Assembly (NCBI RefSeq): GCF_018687715.1
Contig: NC_056760.1
Span: 10,218,001 to 10,282,000, forward strand
Length of the DNA: 64,000 bases
Direction: 5' to 3'
From: Carya illinoinensis
Lineage: Eukaryota > Streptophyta > Magnoliopsida > Fagales > Juglandaceae
The notes under the pieces are model-generated. The model searched no databases, had not been told where the DNA came from, and saw nothing but the letters and a program-made list of their open reading frames with translations. This document shows, in pieces, positions 62,838 through 64,000 of the stretch (position 1 is its first letter; every line of letters begins with the position of its first letter). The position numbers and the translations under genes were made by a program.

Positions 62838-64000
62838 TTAAATTATTCTCTCTCTGCATGAAACGTCTGCAACAAGATGGCGGATGTGCGGGGCATACCA
62901 CTTTACTCTTTCCACATGTTCTATTGAAACTTCCCACAAGTAACCTGCAAACAACAAAAGAGTGCAATTTTAGACATCCTCAATGCTTCTTCCTTGGCGT
63001 GCATTCCCCAAGAAAACAATACCTTCCGATCTAGCAATTTCAAATATTGACTTTGAAACATGTTCCTTCCACAATTCTTCCTCTGAGTCCTTCACATTCC
63101 CATGCACGTGTAACGTCCCACCCTCAATCCTGCATCATCAGTACTACCATTAAGGAGAGAGGGCAGTAAAAAGAAATAACAACTGAATACGCAAAAAGTT
63201 TTTTTTGGTGCTAAAAAATTTGTAAAATTAATCTGAATTAATAACCATGTCATCGCTTCAAACTCCCATGAAGGGAACCATATATCTACCTTAATGCCCT
63301 AACAGCAGTGACCCAGCTACCCTCACTTGTTGGAAGGAGACCAAGACAGACACGATCAGCAACACCCTGTCAGCAAACAACAAAAAGAATCAATTGCAGC
63401 AGCGCAGCCTGCCGTACATGGATGCATTCATGGTAAAATTTTCATTTTCCAGACCAATGTAAAATATCAATACAAATTAAATCATTTCACCAGTATTCTA
63501 TAAAGAGATATTAACAAAGGACAGTTTCACAAAATGTAGCCAACCAGGCATAAAAGGTTGCGATGGGGATTGGGAGGTTAAGAGGAATGAGAAGCAGCAG
63601 CTAAGTACAATCATTTATCTCCCAAACTAAGTTCAATTTCAAGCATTGAAAAAGGCATGCCACTACATCCAACTCTCATCAGACATCGATGGGAAAGCTG
63701 GCAGGACATCATCTATCACTCATTCATGACCCTACACATATAAATTATGCATAAATAATCTGCTTTGTGCTAATGTGCTGTCAGTTAAAAAATTTCCAAG
63801 GAAAATTTGTTTAAATTTAAATAACCTAATACGAATTCAGTTGTGAAGACTCAGGTTCCAATAATTTGGACAAACAAATACAGCATGACTTATTATTAAC
63901 GAACATAAAAAACCAGCATCTGATCTCAGAACATACTTTAGGTGCTGTGATCCGGTTATCTCCTTCAAGTATGATACAGCGATCACTCACAGAATTTGCT
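62838..64000 (-). CDS. TYW2: tRNA wybutosine-synthesizing protein, TYW2 region, 3' end only
   Basis: Four minus-strand exons are visible: 63937 to beyond 64000 (partial), 63290-63366, 63023-63129 and 62838-62944 (stop at 62838-62840). Phases agree across all junctions. They encode a run that includes VSDRCIILEGDNRITAPK, GVADRVCLGLLPTSEGSW, GGTLHVHGNVKDSEEE and SIEHVERVKWYAPHIRHLV, characteristic of the TYW2 aminocarboxypropyl-transferase. This enzyme uses S-adenosylmethionine to build the wybutosine side chain at position 37 of tRNA-Phe. In plants the TYW2 part is usually the C-terminal half of a TYW2/3/4 fusion. Whether that holds here cannot be seen, because the 5' portion is outside the window. 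The C-terminus (SCRERII) is slightly atypical. Confidence 0.9.

Overview
The window is nuclear DNA of a flowering plant, most likely a woody eudicot. Genes have many GT-AG introns, intergenic DNA is AT-rich, and there are Copia LTR retrotransposons, a hAT-type non-autonomous element, several fold-back MITEs and plant-specific gene families. The abundant AT-rich elements ending in 'ctcatctcatctca' motifs look like those of Fagales/Juglandaceae genomes, but that placement is a weak inference.

The first 52 kb is a head-to-tail segmental repeat of one ancestral module: a cysteine-rich receptor-like kinase gene (CRK, two DUF26/Gnk2 domains) followed by a gene I do not recognise by name, which carries a degenerate tyrosine-recombinase (Crypton/DUF3504-like) fold. 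Unit 1 is about 3.0-12.36 kb, unit 2 about 12.36-31.41 kb and unit 3 about 33.2-52.4 kb. All three CRK genes (4486-7462, 14178-17074, 34149-37068) can be spliced by eye into intact seven-exon frames of 673, 648 and 664 residues. All three encode predicted pseudokinases: HRD has become NHG and DFG has become DFC. A fourth CRK survives only as a last-exon fragment (38951-39153). The recombinase-like gene is intact only in unit 3 (47560-52347, 708 aa). The unit 2 copy lacks its last two exons, and the unit 1 copy is broken by a stop, frameshifts and truncation. Both truncation points coincide with the duplication junctions.

A Copia element sits at the identical base downstream of the CRKs in unit 2 (17219-23626), after CRK3 (37224-about 38594, truncated) and after the CRK4 fragment (39298-44811). 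Unit 1 has the uninterrupted site. The two full-length copies share an internal gag/protease loss, so a defective element was multiplied by segmental duplication rather than by transposition. A poly(A)-ended insertion lies inside the unit 2 Copia element, and a hAT-type element with an 8-bp target duplication lies just after it.

To the right of the repeats, on the minus strand, are a four-exon class III peroxidase (54484-56222, PRX42-like) and the 3' end of a TYW2-type tRNA wybutosine-synthesis gene (62838 to beyond 64000). Between them is gene-poor AT-rich DNA with a degenerate tandem array of about 185 bp (57966-59128), several fold-back elements and a GC-rich island.

Splice sites were read by eye and confirmed by phase: every gene model adds up to a whole number of codons. 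No expression, homology search or alignment was run.
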